A stretch of 64,000 nt of DNA, from positions 62,001-126,000 of the forward strand of contig JANFAH010000079.1 of assembly GCA_024663395.1 (NCBI GenBank), written 5' to 3'. Positions 22,761 to 33,540 of this stretch are shown in pieces. The first letter of the stretch is position 1. Every line of letters starts with the position of its first letter. The notes under the pieces are model-generated. The model saw only the letters and a list, made by a program, of their open reading frames with translations. It did no database searches and was not told the origin of the DNA. Both the position numbers and the translations under genes were made by a program. Source of the DNA: Pisolithus tinctorius. Lineage: Eukaryota; Basidiomycota; Agaricomycetes; Boletales; Pisolithaceae.

Positions 22761-23324
22761 ATAACTTGGAGAGCTAAATCATTGAACCGTTGTTTTGAAA
22801 TTCCGAATTGCCACGGACTTATGTCGATCCAAAATAATCACATACATACTCTAATGATGCTCTCACCTTCGATTGAAAATCACGTCCGTCCTATCTTGTG
22901 CGCGCCGCCATCATTGCATCAGGCCTCAGGTGACGTCTAGGGTGGTACTTATGTAAGTATCTGGCAAAATTGCATACGCTAGACGCTTTGTCGGCTGCAG
23001 AGCGTGCCGCTGAACGTATGGATTACTAAACAAGGTTATGATCGTAACTCCAGTACTCCACAGAACGTAGTGGTCCTCATGCGGCTGCCTTTTTTGAGCC
23101 TAGCAATGTCTCCGTGTTTGCACAGATCATGCCGAAACGTTATTGGCCGAGGAGCTCCCGAACTACGTGTTCTTATCGTCGCCCACCAATAAATATGAAC
23201 ACAGAAGTACAGCAACCCAGCAACCCATTGCTTCCAAGTGGTTCTCCCTAACCCTTCTCTTCCCTACCAACCCATCCCTTCCTTTCACCCGACCAACTAC
23301 CTTCTTTACTCCGCAGATCAAACG

Positions 23325-24812
23325 ATGTCAACCAGTACGCCCTTCCATAATGTGCTGTCCTGGGTATTAATCGTCATTTGTGCGTAGCTGCAAGCAACCC
23401 AGCCAGCCAGGTTCCTGCTGCAGCCGAGTTAATTGGCCCGTATAATTATGTTCCAACTGAATGGATTTGTATCACGGTTGGTCCCCCCTGATCGGACACC
23501 TTTGAATATGATGCCCATCCCACTCCATCTCTTGCACAGTTCGTCACGCTCTTTGCTATCAACACTGGTAAGACCGCGCAAGTTAGTGGGTTATCTACAC
23601 CCTATTCATCCATTCACCCAGTCCTTCATCTTTTCCAAAGCTGGAAGTTCCGCATGTGGTGGTTAATCCCTACCGTTGTCGTGGCTGGCATTCTGGAAAT
23701 TATTGGATGGTCAACTCGACTCTGGTCAAGTATCAGTCCGACTCTGCTTACCCCTTTCGAAATCCAGTAAGTAACCGATCTCGCTACTCTATTCCTTTAA
23801 TAGACGCCTGGAAGATTGGTCGGAACCATTCTCGCGCCTACGCCATTCCTCGCGGCAAATTTCGTTATTCTAGGAAAAATTATCATTCAGTTAGGACCTC
23901 AGTACAGCCGGTTATCTCCAAAGTTCTGTGAGTACGCCATTTTTTTCACCTTTCTCACTTACCTAAGGTAATCAGATACTCTTGTTTTTTGTGCGTTCGT
24001 ATGTAGCGTTCTCTGGTCTACAAGGCTGTTTTTGACCTTCCTTTAACACAGGATGTAGTGTGTCTGATCATCCAAGCCGTCGGTGGTGCATATGCAACAA
24101 ACGAATTTAACCAGCATCAGAACCCTGACAAGGTTTGCTTATTCCGCCGGTCAATTTTTCCAACCTGACGTTTTCTGTGTTCAAGGGGGGCAATATCACA
24201 CTGGTCGGTGTGACTATTCAATCGTGCAAGTAAAAACTACGCCTCGTCCCCTGGACTCTGATACTCATTCGCTTCAAGGCGCCATGGTTCTTTATATTCT
24301 TTGCGCTGGAGAATTTCTCCTACGTTTCTTAAATGATATGCCTATTCGCAAGACTTTGACACCCGTCTCTGAAGAGAAACGTCGTGCCAAAATTATGGAA
24401 TGGCATATAATCAAATGGTTGATCCTCGGTTTGGCTATTCAGACGTTTTGCCTCATCGTCCGGTCAGCAGAGTTTTTTTCTTCTTCCGCGTAATTGTCAC
24501 CCGTATTGACATCATCGATAGCGCTGCCTATCGCACTGTTGAATTATGGAGTGGCTGGTCAAGTCCAGTCACCTCCACTCAAGCCTACTTCAGTGCGTGT
24601 GCAATCAATCTTTTTCAACCCCTATTCCTGTCATCTTACTGGTGACCGATCCAGATGTCTTCGATGGTCTCATGATGATCATTTCCGTGTATACGATGAA
24701 CCTTATACACCCCGGCTTCTTCCTTACAGAAGTCACTGGGGTTGTTGACTGGCCTCAAAACTCTTTTGCTTCTTTGAGTCGTACGACGGACTGCAATGCC
24801 CGTACATACTAA
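23325..24812 (+). CDS. RTA1-like seven-TM protein, copy B (intact)
   Basis: Multi-exon gene like copies A and C. A 48-bp first intron (GTATTAAT..CCAG) joins MSTSTPFHNVLSW to VPAAAELIGPYNYVP, restoring frame. RTA1 motifs follow in order: WWLIPTVVVAGILEIIGWS, LVGTILAPTPFLAANF, LGPQYSRLSPKF, CLIIQAVGGAYAT, GGNITLVGVTIQ, ILCAGEFLLRF, YRTVELWSGW, FDGLMMIISVY, and NLIHPGFF near the C-terminus. One intron uses a GC donor (GCAAGT at 24226), where copy A has GT. It is predicted to be an integral membrane protein of the plasma membrane or endomembranes. The exact substrate cannot be told. Confidence 0.8.
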
Positions 24813-25505
24813 GGCCACCCACCTATGTGGACCTCAATCATTCCTTTATTTCCTAACACAGTTTCCGGCCTCTGTTTTAGTTCTGTCTACTTATACTTAC
24901 GAAGGAAATGTAGAATGTACACCAAAGTTGTTAGACGTGCATACGCAGCAGCTTTGTAGTTATGGTGTCCAATAACAACCGTTTCACCATGGACACAAAT
25001 TGCATCTAACGCCAATAACAACCCGCTGCAGACTGCATGAATGTACTGATGATGTACTTTTGGTTTGAAGTACTCGTATAATAGCATATGCGTAGGCTGT
25101 AGCAGTCGCCAGTTTCGCCCACCCCGGCAAGTCGCCCTCGTCTTTTGGTTGAGAAAATAAAGGGACCAACAAATTTCCGGCGTAAGTGACTCCTTGTGTC
25201 CCAGCGAGACGTTCTTCCCTGCCTTCCTTAGTGTCTACCAACACGTGGTGTTTTCTCAAGTCTAATGAGTGTGAGTTGTACATTCTACCCACATTACCAC
25301 GTATGGCAAAAGTAGATAGTTACATTTCAAGTGGAGGGAATATAGTAGATCCAAGATTTGGAGAAGCACATACGGCATCCTTCTTATGCCATTTGGATAT
25401 GCGAGCCCTTCGACTTGCAGTCTTCCCGCTACAGTCTCGCAGGACTCCCCAGCTTGCAGAACAAAAACATGTTACGCATAAGAACGACCTGAGGGTTCTG
25501 ACTGC
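24813..25505. other. Duplicated non-coding region before the retroelement
   Basis: Corresponds to 17523-18155 of block 1. No gene seen. Confidence 0.5.
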
Positions 25506-25518
25506 AAGTTCGATATGA
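25506..25518 (+). repeat. Target-site duplication, left
   Basis: AAGTTCGATATGA; identical to 26167-26179. Confidence 0.85.
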
Positions 25519-26166
25519 ACACACACGGTGGGAACCCCAGACTAAACTTGAACGAATGATAACGCACCCTACAGGGAATTATGACAAATCGGAGCCGAAG
25601 ACCGCCAGAAAGGAGGTGCACCGTAACGAAACGCTCCCACCAGTAGAGCCTTGTGCTCCACTCTAAGCTACGGGAGTAGCCCCAGCACGCACGTGCCATA
25701 TACCCGAACCACACGCCCACACACATACACGCCCCCTCACAACATACATCATCCGGCTTAACGCTGAATAAACACACCCGTGTCCCCTAGATCACCTACC
25801 CTCGCCCACAAGTAACGACCTAGCGCATCAGACACTCAATCACGCACAACGGGACATAGAAGGACACGTTCACATTCGATATCAGCTAGCCTAAACGGCA
25901 GCCGGGTCAGCGTAGATAGATTAAAGCGGGCTAGCAGAAGTCTTAAGCCGATCCCACTACAAGGCGGTGTGTCTAAAACGGCCGGCGGGAACGGCGGACT
26001 GTTGGGGAGCCAAAACTCTGCCACCAGGGCATTCACACGCTTGTGGGGTTCAGGCGGGCCACAGGGGGCCCTAGTTAGTACGCTGTACGTTAGAATAGTG
26101 CAACATAGGGCAAACCAGCCCTCACGCACTTTAAATGAGGTTTAAAAATAAAAAATAAAAATAAAA
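25519..26166 (+). mobile_element. Non-LTR retroelement insertion (SINE or 5'-truncated LINE)
   Basis: A 648-bp insert is flanked by a perfect 13-bp direct repeat AAGTTCGATATGA (25506-25518 and 26167-26179). The insert ends in an A-rich tail of TAAAAATAAAAAATAAAA type. Block 1 has the same flanks without the insert near 18150. No long plus-strand reading frame and no clear Pol III A/B boxes are visible, so either a SINE or the 3' end of a LINE is possible. Target-site duplication plus A-tail is diagnostic of target-primed reverse transcription. Confidence 0.8.
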
Positions 26167-26179
26167 AAGTTCGATATGA
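26167..26179 (+). repeat. Target-site duplication, right
   Basis: AAGTTCGATATGA directly after the A-rich tail. Confidence 0.85.
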
Positions 26180-26189
26180 GATTCCATGT

Positions 26190-26990
26190 CTTTTGGTACC
26201 TTCAGCATCTGGTTTTCGCTTCGTCCCGGACTGCAGCCTCGTCGCACGTAACCTTGTGCCGTCGCTGCTGCGAGTGTTCAAAAGCCGTTATACAGCTACT
26301 CACGTTTCCTCTTTGCATTTCTCCGATCTACAGACGACTTCACTCCAATTGAAAGCCCTCGTTTCCCCTCGAGGATTCCGAGGGCCAAGAGCCCTCGAGG
26401 CTCGCCGGCAATGACCCTGTTTACAACTGGGAATTCGTTCGGTCGTTTTTCGATAACCGCGAATTTGCCTCAAATAGCTCCCGATTCAACATCAGCCAGG
26501 GAAATCCGCCACATATTACTGAATTGGAATGCGTTTGGAAAAAACGAACTCTGGAGGTTGTCATAGATCTCATGGTTACATGGCTGCGCGTCCTGATGGC
26601 CCGCTGTTGTTAGTGCAGTCGGGTATCTATGGCGCAGCCGTAAACAAGGTGTTGCCTCTGGCACGACGGCGCTACTTTCTCTAGCCTCTTAGCCCTCGAG
26701 CGTTGAATTAGAGCGTTCGCAGTTTTGCACCGATCGATTTCTTTATTTTCTCTGCACCTACACGTTCGCCTGGGTATTCCGACGAGTCCAGCTCAGACTT
26801 ACTTGGGTCCAACTTGCAAACAGCCCCCATCCGACTTAATGTTCTTTCTGTGGCTCGGCTCATTCGGTAGCATAAACCTTGGGGCCGATGTCGTCTGCAA
26901 ATACCACTCGCAGCCGCCAGCTTGTGCGCTTTTGAAACTTCAGGTATGGGTCAAGCAATTCAACCTCCCTTCATACATTACGGTAAGTAT
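26190..26990 (-). pseudogene. Decayed copy of the basic ORF remnant
   Basis: Matches 18195-18700 (CCTTTTGGTACCTTCA context, CAGCGACG.CACAAGGTT, ATGGGTCAAGCA.TTCAACCT) but is interrupted by further indels and extra sequence (about 26400-26700). No usable frame remains. Confidence 0.45.
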
Positions 26991-27857
26991 CTGTTGAATC
27001 CGTCTAAACAGAACAGCGACCTCATGGCTGTCTACCTGTATCTCGGACAGAGGGGTTCCGTCGGTATACTTAGACAGCCCGCAAACGACGGTCTACCTGC
27101 AGCTTGCGTACCCACTCCTATGTCCGAATCCAGTGTACAATCTCGTTTCCGCAGTGACTGGAGCGGCCGCCACAGTCCTGATGTCGGTTATGTGAAACAG
27201 GTACGACCACCGCAATCGGTGCTGCCAAGTCGAAAGGTGAACTCCCTCAAACAACATTACAAGGTATCGCAAGGAGTTGCACCCTCGGGATTGTTGACCA
27301 ACTCGATCTGATCATAGGGAGCTCAACATTAATGCACCCCGCAGATGTGACGTTCTTGAGTCACAACAATTGTCAAAGACACAGCTACATACTATGCTGA
27401 AAGCACTTCTTCCACAGCCCCCTTCGTAGTAGGTTAGGATCACGACTCGCGATGCTCACGGGTCATTCTACTCGTGGAACCAATTGCCTTCATATCGGCA
27501 TTCATTCTAGTGACCAACATACGCTGAAGAGCTGTATGTACGACCGGATATCTTTGCCCGCAGCGCTGAGCTGCGGAACCGCGAAGCAGTAGGGGGAAAT
27601 GGTTCGCTTGCCATAGCCTCGCTTTTATATGGCTCTGAGTTTTCATCGCAATGCACTGCACCCCTGCAGGGACGTTACTGGCCAAACTGCTCAGAGGCCA
27701 TGTCTGTTACCCTCTTCGCAGTTTGCTTCTCCGGGTTCCCAGCGCTCAGGCCCTGCCTGCATATTTAAAGGATGGCCCGGAGTGATAATACTTTCAAAGA
27801 CGTACCCTCTTATCCGCTCATCCTTCGTTCTCGTTGTAATACCCAAACATCACGCAA
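26991..27857. other. Intergenic, no gene supported
   Basis: Upstream region of RTA1-C. ATATTTAAAGGATGGCCCGG near 27761 may be its TATA region. Open frames here have no recognisable content. Confidence 0.4.
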
Positions 27858-29295
27858 ATGTCAGCTGGTGCGTCATTGCTGAATGTTTTGTCTTGGGTAC
27901 TAATGGTATATACCGTAGGGTATCCAATTGACCTGGTTTCTGACACGGTCGACACAAACATAGGGCCGTATAACTATGTCCCGACTCAATGGATATGCAT
28001 CATGGTTGGATTCTTTTTTTCATCTGAGTCCTAGGATAATTGGTCTCATCCGTCTGTCTTGCTCAGTTTCTTGCGTTGTTCGGGGTTAGCATCGGTGAGA
28101 TAAACAGTAGAACGGTCTGCTGAATTGCGGTATTCATCTCCCCTGTCAGCGCTTCATTTATTTGAGAGCCTCGTGTTCCGCGTGCGGTGGTTAATCCCTA
28201 CCGTCATCCTAGCCGGTCTCTTGGAAGTCCTTGGTTGGTCTGCTCGGCTTTGGTCCAGTATCAACCCGTCATTGCTTACTCCTTACGAAATCCAGTGAGT
28301 ATCATGTTGATTTTTCCTTCATAGTGCCGTCTTATACCTGGAAGATTGGTGGGAACTATTATAGCACCAACCCCATTCATTGCAGCGAATTTCCTTGTTC
28401 TTGGGAGGATCATCATTTGGTTTGGACCTCAGTACAGCCGCCTACCGCCTAAGCTCTGTGCGTTTGCTACTAATCATTACTTCCCTATCCGTCTGACCTA
28501 TATAATCAGATACCATCCTATTTTGCTCCTTCGTAAGTACAATAAGCCCTTCGTTATCACACGAGATTCGTCACCGATACGCTTCTGGCTTAGGACGTAA
28601 TATGTCTAGTGATCCAAGCAGTTGGCGGTGCAATCGCAGCAAGCGAAGCCAGCCAAAATGAGAGCGCCACCGAGGTATGTATGCTTCTTCTCCTCGCTAC
28701 ATTTTATCACGATCTCCTTGATTTCACAGGGAGGTAATATCATGCTTGTTGGTATAGTCATTCAAATGGGTACGCAAATTCCGATTTCATTCTTCAAGCT
28801 ATGTAAAATATCAACTCCTCCACAGTCTCGATGGTTATTTATGTTATCTGCGCTGGAGAGTTCTTCCTTCGTCTCCGCTACAATAGTCCTATTCGGGAGA
28901 AGAACTCAACACTCGCGGCAGAAGACAAACAAGTCACACAGTGGAATAGAGTGAGATGGCTGGTTCTTGGTCTCGTCATCCAGACCACTTGCCTATTCAT
29001 TCGGTCAGATGATGTTCCTTTGGGGCTATCTGTCACCTATTAAAACGCGTTTCTACAGTTCAGTCTATCGTACTATTGAATTGTCAAATGGGTGGAACGG
29101 CCCAATTATCTCCAACGAAGTCTACTTCAGTATGTGCATTGTGTGCTGTCGTTGCCGAACCTTGCCATATTGATTCTCTGTTCAGACGTCTTCGACGGTG
29201 CCATGATGACTATCGCATTTTTTGCTTTCAATGCCTTCCATCCCGGTTTTTTCTTTAAGAACGACCATCGAGTTAGCAGTAATGGCGAGGCTTGA
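27858..29295 (+). CDS. RTA1-like seven-TM protein, copy C (intact, more diverged)
   Basis: Continuous frame from ATG 27858 through GPYNYVPTQWICI, then about nine introns in the same positions as A and B: FLALFGVSI, ALHLFESLVF, WLIPTVILAGLLEVLGWSA, LVGTIIAPTPFIAANFLVLG, FGPQYSRLPPKL, CLVIQAVGGAIAAS, GGNIMLVGIVIQ, VICAGEFFLRL, YRTIELSNGWNGPI, FDGAMMTIAFF, and stop at 29293. Unlike A and B it has no intron after the first exon. All checked junctions keep frame. It has no counterpart in block 1, so it was either lost there or gained in block 2. Confidence 0.82.
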
Positions 29296-29558
29296 TATTC
29301 TTTAATTCTAGTGGATTTACGATTACTATAGTGAGAGGACACTTGGCATGAAATCGTTATACCAGGACAATCGGACACAGCTTTGTACATATACACGTAT
29401 GATATGTAGCTCACTGCACTTATAGGATGGTAATTTGGCTAACTCGATGGACCCTAGGTTCGGGTTAGGGTCCGCCGGTGATGCGGCAACCAAACGCCGA
29501 CATGTGCGAGGTCTACACCCTACCCTATTACAACAAATAGGTGCACCTGCTTTTTGAA

Positions 29559-30568
29559 ATGCCTTCATCCGAGCCATCGAGTCACCCCTCCGACGCTGAG
29601 GATAAGATAATGGCCTTGCGATCGTCTGCAGACAGCATCGTCTCGCTACGGACGCTTGACAGTGTCCGCGATGAAGTCGCCCATGGCATTGCACTGCGTG
29701 CTATCATGAAAGCCAAGATCGTTGACGGCGTCAAGATATCTGTTTACTTTACCTTCTCCAAGAGGGACGACGATCGCTTCTTGCGTCACGTCTCCAACAT
29801 CATCCGTGCCCGTCTCCCTACCCGTCATCTTTTCGCCCTCGCTACGACGGGAGCCCCATCCCCATCATCACTCACCAATACTAACACTCTGGTCATCACC
29901 GGAAGCGACGCAGATGACGTCCAGAGTGCTGTGCTTCTCGCCAGCTCCAAGTTTCTCGGTCGAGTCGTGTCTCTGACAAATGATGGCGACCTCATGTCTG
30001 CTGCTATCGAAGACATCGGGGCGTCGTCATACGATAGCGCTGCACTATGGGATGTACTTCATAAATCCGTCCGTGCACCTCTCGACCGACTCGTTCCACC
30101 ACCAGGGTCTCGTAGCACCCTTCAGCTCATCGACGCAGCTCGAGCGAAACTCCAACGCGTCCTTCCACAACAGGCCTGGGATATCCTCCACGATCCTACA
30201 TATCCCATACCCGCCTTCCTTGTCGACATTCGTTCTGCTGCAGAGCGTGCTCGCTCCGGGGGATACATGGATCCCTTATCATCGAACGCAATATGCTGGA
30301 ACGCCGATTCGACCCGCGATGTGAAGACAAATTAGCCATTGCCGATAGGTATGACCTCCGTGTCATTGTGTACTGCGAAGACGGGTGGGCGTCGTCACTT
30401 GCTGCAGCATCACTGCACGAGATTGGTATGTGGAATGCAACGGATATCATAGGGGGTTTCCAAGCTTGGAAGGCTGCCAGATTGCCTGGACAAGTTAAAG
30501 CTCCTTCGACCGAGAGTAAAACGGCAACATTAGAAGGACTTTCCCAAATATCTTGGGAAACTGAGTAA
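29559..30568 (+). pseudogene. Rhodanese-domain protein with one frameshift (block 2)
   Basis: From ATG 29559 an N-terminal region of about 215 residues that I do not recognise (VRDEVAHGIALRAIMKAK, NTLVITGSDADDVQSAVLLA, DRLVPPPGSRSTLQLIDAAR) runs into PIPAFLVDIRSAAERARSGG, the start of a rhodanese domain. One base is missing near 30261-30264 (GGGGGATACATGG; copy 1 has GGGGGAATACATGG). The rest, in the next frame, reads IIERNMLERRFDPRC, then VIVYCEDGWASSLAAASL with the candidate catalytic Cys, then DIIGGFQAWKAARLPGQ, stop at 30568. Domains of this type transfer sulfur or act as dual-specificity phosphatase relatives. The gap may be real or a sequencing error. Confidence 0.7.
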
Positions 30569-30917
30569 GGGTTGCGGAGCGTTGGTGATCTAACACGTCA
30601 CCAATGCGATTTGGTAACGCGTCTTTCACATGACTATGTCTTATGTGATAGTCTCGATGGAAAATCTGGGTCTATCGTCCAACACTACTGTACAGCTTCT
30701 GGTACTACATGGGGTGGTATGTACATATGCGTGCGTTGTCATTCAAAACCAGGGTATACTCATATACTACATTATACAGTCTTCGTAGCCGAGGTGGCAT
30801 ATACCTAGTTGATGCTCTCCTAGTCATATACCACTTGATACAGGTAATATGCGCGAACACTTGCTTAAGATTGTGTGGTCGGCGTGGGTTTCGCCGGAAG
30901 TATCAACCTCCACTTCT
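30569..30917. other. Intergenic between rhodanese gene and lectin
   Basis: Tail-to-tail spacer, duplicated in block 1. Nothing else seen. Confidence 0.45.
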
Positions 30918-31730
30918 CTACATCCCACGAAGGTGATCAATAGGAGAACAATTTGCCGAAAAAAGTGGGCTTACCGGCAAGACCAGCAATGCTAAACATG
31001 GAGCCATTGGTGTTATTTGCAGACGAGGAGGGCTGGTAGAATGAAGGCTGACGAACGCGAGTCGCCCTCCAGTATCTGGCCCGGTGTTTATCTGCGGGTA
31101 GTTGACCCTCCGCGATGAGGATCTAGACAACGTGTCAATGACTTCCGACGACGGCTTGCTGATGTGTCGAACCTTGGTCTTTGGTGTCGAGCTTCCGGAG
31201 TCTGCCAGCTCAAGCATGATGTCGGTCATGGGCCACCGTATTCTATGCCACGGATACTAGTTAAGTGACATCAGTCAATACGGACTTAAAAAGCTTCATA
31301 CTCGTAAAATGCCGCGTTCTCCTCGTTAACCCGGACTTCTCTGATGAACCACGCAACCGGGTAGTCACTTGCGACAACGGGAGCGTCTTTGGATAATGAT
31401 TTCACGGAGAGGTATTTGCCACTTTTGAGATTGCGAATAGAATGACCAGCGCCTAAAGGGCTAATCTCCCACTTTCGCAATGCATAAGCGACACAACATG
31501 ACCGGAAAGTAAACACGGATCACCACCTTTTGCGTTTCATTTTCTTTCGGGGGCATCCCTGAAGTAATTAAAAAAACACGGATAATAGTGGTTGTAAGAA
31601 ATAAGAGCAGAAACAAGCAAGATGGCAAGCGGAGACACTGACCTATTAGCGAATGGTCAGTAGTATTCATCTCCATAGCCGTCCCGCTCTGACGGTTGAC
31701 GAACGTGTAGGTTCCTCGGTGTACTGGCAT
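30918..31730 (-). CDS. Ricin-B-like (beta-trefoil) mushroom lectin
   Basis: Minus strand, at least four exons. Exon 1 from ATG 31730: MPVHRGTYTFVNRQSGTAME..DHSLIG. A small second exon gives MPPKENETQK, joined to WEISPLGAGHSIRNLKSGKY, SVKSLSKDAPVVASDYPVAW and VNEENAAFYE. Then, after a GTATGA intron, comes YPWHRIRWPMTDIMLELADSG. The repeated pattern G.Y...N..SG..., Q.W and SGKYL is that of small intracellular fungal lectins with a ricin-B fold. No signal peptide is seen. The position of the 3' end (30918) is uncertain; another intron may remove part of the last frame. Sugar specificity cannot be inferred. Confidence 0.7.
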
Positions 31731-31777
31731 TTTCGATTGTCGAAGCTTGCAGGAGGGGTGCGAAGCTGTAGAGAAGG

Positions 31778-31785
31778 CTTATATA
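31778..31785 (-). promoter_or_regulatory. TATA box of the lectin
   Basis: TATATAAG on the minus strand, about 50 bp upstream of ATG 31730. The decayed block 1 copy has CATACAAG at this place. Confidence 0.6.
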
Positions 31786-33540
31786 GACCAGTAAAGACAG
31801 TCCTCCTGAGGTGGATCCGTCCGAACATGTGTGCTCCGCATGGTCCTTGCCATGCGCGAGGGCGGTGTATGTGACTCAGAGACTCGAGGACAACGCGACG
31901 CAGTCGTTCGAGATCGTACTCACATCCAACCTGGTCCAATGAAACCAGGATGGCCGTTGTCATGCTGCGAATGCTGATGGTGGGGCAATGGGTTCGTAAC
32001 CAACTATCCTCGAATCCGTCAGAGCTTACCACAAATCAGAACCATGAGCTATCAGCCTCAGATACTGCTCAGACACTGTCTCGTCACACCAATCATCCGC
32101 GATTAACACCGCAAGAAGTTTGACACTGACAATATCCGACAGATAGAAATGGAAGATATCGGGGGTAAGGTGGCACCAGTGCATCGCGAACGTGCATCAC
32201 TAGTTAAGTTGTGGCAGTTTTGAGGACATTTCGGGCAGATGGCTGTACGGACTTACTTCTGAGAGTCATTGAAGGGGTTGCGCATGCCCGTACACACTAC
32301 AAACGCATTTCCAATAGCAAGGTAGAATTGGTCATGAAGGTCCAGGGAGCCAACTTTTGGATTTTGGGACCTCCATTCTGATGGAGATGTTAGTGACGCA
32401 CGTGTCATGATTCGAGACCTGTCCACAGTGGTAGGTGCAAGAATCTCAGCGTCAATCTGTAGGCGAAGTCTTCGTGAGCCACCGGCACTTCTTGAAAAGT
32501 AAAAGTTTGAAGAGGGTCCATCGTGATCGTGTTTTAGCGAACGAAAGCATCTCGCGGGTTGGCGGGCAATAGGTAGTGCAGGATTGTGTATCTCCCAGGA
32601 GATAGGGAGGCTGGCATTGTGAGACGCTACCAGCTTATCACCGCACCGCCTAAACACCGAGCCAGAAACTGCCAGAAGACCTCTGAACCGTCGGGTCAGT
32701 GCGTCAGTGGCTGACACTAGCTGACACTGAGTTCAAGTTTGAGATTTGAGACGTGCCATCCCATCGGGATGATCCTAAAGCTAATGGCTTACGCGGAAGT
32801 GGCCGCCCCGCGACCGTTTTGTCCGGTAGTTGGGACGTGGGTATCGGCGCCGGGCGAAGTCCTTCGCCTTGCCTTGAAGGCAAGGGACGCCCTTCGAGCT
32901 CAGAGCAATCGCTTAAAGGTTTTTCCCCCAGTATCTAACTGTCCGACTAGCCTCGTACTACCACCGCCAACCGGAAACCTGCTCGGAGTGGTCCGACGTG
33001 CCGGAGTGTTTTTGGATCCGGGGCCGAAGTCTGCCGCGCCCTGGCGACCAAGAAACCGCCCAACCTTCCGCATGCGGACCCCGCCGAAAGTCCGTGCCGC
33101 GAACTGCTTCCACAAATTGAGTGTGCCTGAGTTCTCCTGTTCATCGAATTCGAGAGTTGCCGTTCGGTAAAGGGTGTAGTACATGATAATTGGAACCTCC
33201 TATGAGCGTGCCAAAGTCTGATATTGATGGTCACACAGTGCCGGGATTCTGCAATCATACGGTTGGTTGTAGTCGCAGATGGTTAGATGTGGAGCCTAGT
33301 TAGCTAATCGACAAGCAATCTTCACTGACCTTGATTTTCACAGCCGCAGTGGGCAACAGCGCTGCGGAACGTCAATTCCCCCGAATAACTGCATATTATG
33401 TTTCTCCTCGTCATAGCAATGTTGCCAGGAGACGTTCACTTGTCCGATCGTTGAAGTCCGGCGCAGCAGCTCTGCCCTCCGCTTTTCCATCTTTTCAAGT
33501 TGGCCTTTATCGTAACTCTTACCTATCCCTCGCGTATACC
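31786..33540. other. Mostly unassigned region with one minus-strand ORF and a GC-rich segment
   Basis: A 154-codon minus-strand frame (32717-32253; contains LDLHDQFYLAIGNAFVVCTG) may be a real exon but matches nothing I recognise. The segment 32790-33160 is markedly GC-rich and contains two adjacent perfect 7-bp hairpins at 32853-32885. No other gene is seen. Confidence 0.35.

Noticed and set aside
29559..30200. DHHA1/alanyl-tRNA-synthetase-like domain in the N-terminal part of the rhodanese protein
   Set aside because: Only a vague resemblance; the glycine motif expected of such domains is absent.
32739..33170. 143-codon plus frame in the GC-rich segment
   Set aside because: Its length is explained by GC-richness; no motifs, and overlapping frames exist on the other strand.
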